Shown here: in pieces, positions 14,389 to 14,593 of the stretch
How the letters are laid out: every line of letters starts with the position of its first letter
Position numbering within the stretch: position 1 is the stretch's first letter
DNA from: an uncultured Clostridia bacterium
GTDB taxonomy: Bacteria > Bacillota > Clostridia > Oscillospirales > Acutalibacteraceae
NCBI GenBank assembly: GCA_904420155.1
Contig: CAJFUH010000124.1
Coordinates: 1-14,593 of the forward strand
Reading direction: 5' to 3'
DNA: 14,593 nucleotides
Position numbers and translations under genes: made by a program
Notes under the pieces: model-generated
What the model saw: only the letters and a program-made list of their open reading frames with translations
What the model was told of the DNA's origin: nothing
The model's database searches: none

Positions 14389-14439
14389 AAAAATCCTCTC
14401 TGGCTCCAGCGATGTAACCCTGTGTCAGAGAGGATTTTT
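14389..14439. terminator. Bidirectional terminator between convergent sugar transferase and trmB
   Basis: A perfect 14-bp stem, AAAAATCCTCTCTG (14389-14402) with CAGAGAGGATTTTT (14426-14439), encloses a 23-nt loop. On the plus strand it ends in five T for the sugar transferase (41 nt after its stop), and on the minus strand in five T for trmB. Beyond a 2-nt bulge the stem continues with GAT/ATC. A second small hairpin, GGTAGG-CAGGT-CCTACC (14449-14465), lies next to it. Confidence 0.85.
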
Positions 14440-14498
14440 CTATCCGGCGGTAGGCAGGTCCTACCTTATCTGTCTTGTATCTATAGCCGCCCCGTTTT

Positions 14499-14593
14499 TT
14501 ATAGCCCGTTTGTATCCGGTTTTTGCCGTGCAATCAGGAATTTAATCGGAATACCCTGTTCCGAAAACATCTTCTCATGTTCGGTCATAATAT
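14499..14593 (-). CDS. trmB: Probable tRNA (guanine-N7)-methyltransferase TrmB, C-terminal end only
   Basis: Reading in from the right edge on the minus strand gives IMTEHEKMFSEQGIPIKFLI followed by ARQKPDTNGL and a TAA stop (14499-14501). The pattern (I/M)TE(H/Y)E..FS..G.PI with a short basic end matches the C-terminus of Firmicutes TrmB, the SAM-dependent enzyme that makes m7G46 in the tRNA variable loop. Only about 30 residues are visible and no catalytic motif is in the window, so the assignment rests on this tail alone. It is convergent with the sugar transferase and shares the terminator between them. Confidence 0.6.
   Translation of the reverse strand, partial: IMTEHEKMFSEQGIPIKFLIARQKPDTNGL

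Noticed and set aside
1..14593. CRISPR array, tRNA, rRNA, insertion sequence or phage attachment site
   Set aside because: Looked for direct repeats with spacers, tRNA-like cloverleafs, transposase frames and flanking duplications; none was seen.

Overview
The window looks like a chromosomal segment from a Gram-positive, low-to-mid GC Firmicute, most likely a gut-type Clostridia such as the Oscillospirales/Ruminococcaceae. That placement is an inference. It rests on strong GGAGG-type ribosome binding sites, TTG and GTG starts, sigma-A-like promoters, a complete GatCAB amidotransferase, a YqhQ (DUF1385) homologue next to prmC, a lipobox lipoprotein and a CwlO/PcsB-like wall hydrolase. No plasmid, phage, transposase or CRISPR feature was seen.

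Nearly all genes lie on the minus strand. Read in the direction of transcription (high to low coordinates), they are: a secreted coiled-coil M23 peptidase (11204-12586); gatC-gatA-gatB (10728-7503); a lipoprotein with four DxxGDGxxE-like motifs, an OmpR-type response regulator and a sensor kinase (7194-3604); yqhQ-prmC (3516-1709, 4-nt overlap); and recA-recX (1505-1, 1-nt overlap, recX cut by the window start). On the plus strand is one gene, a polyprenyl-phosphate sugar-1-phosphate transferase (12966-14348). It is divergent from the M23 gene across a 379-nt AT-rich region and convergent with the 3' end of a probable trmB (14499-14593), from which it is separated by a strong bidirectional terminator.

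Functionally the region mixes core information processing (tRNA-dependent amidation, release-factor methylation, recombination and SOS repair, tRNA m7G) with envelope functions (wall hydrolase, glycan priming, lipoprotein plus two-component system, YqhQ membrane protein). The genes are mostly ordinary. The less ordinary material is in the non-coding gaps. At 7311-7402, upstream of the lipoprotein/two-component operon, an 11-bp inverted repeat encloses two further hairpins and could form a three-way-junction RNA. At 7447-7476 a promoter-like sequence carries a 13-nt palindrome in its spacer. At 10888-11042 there are five near-perfect hairpins in a row, probably an interspersed palindromic repeat. 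None of these could be tested here by folding software or database search.
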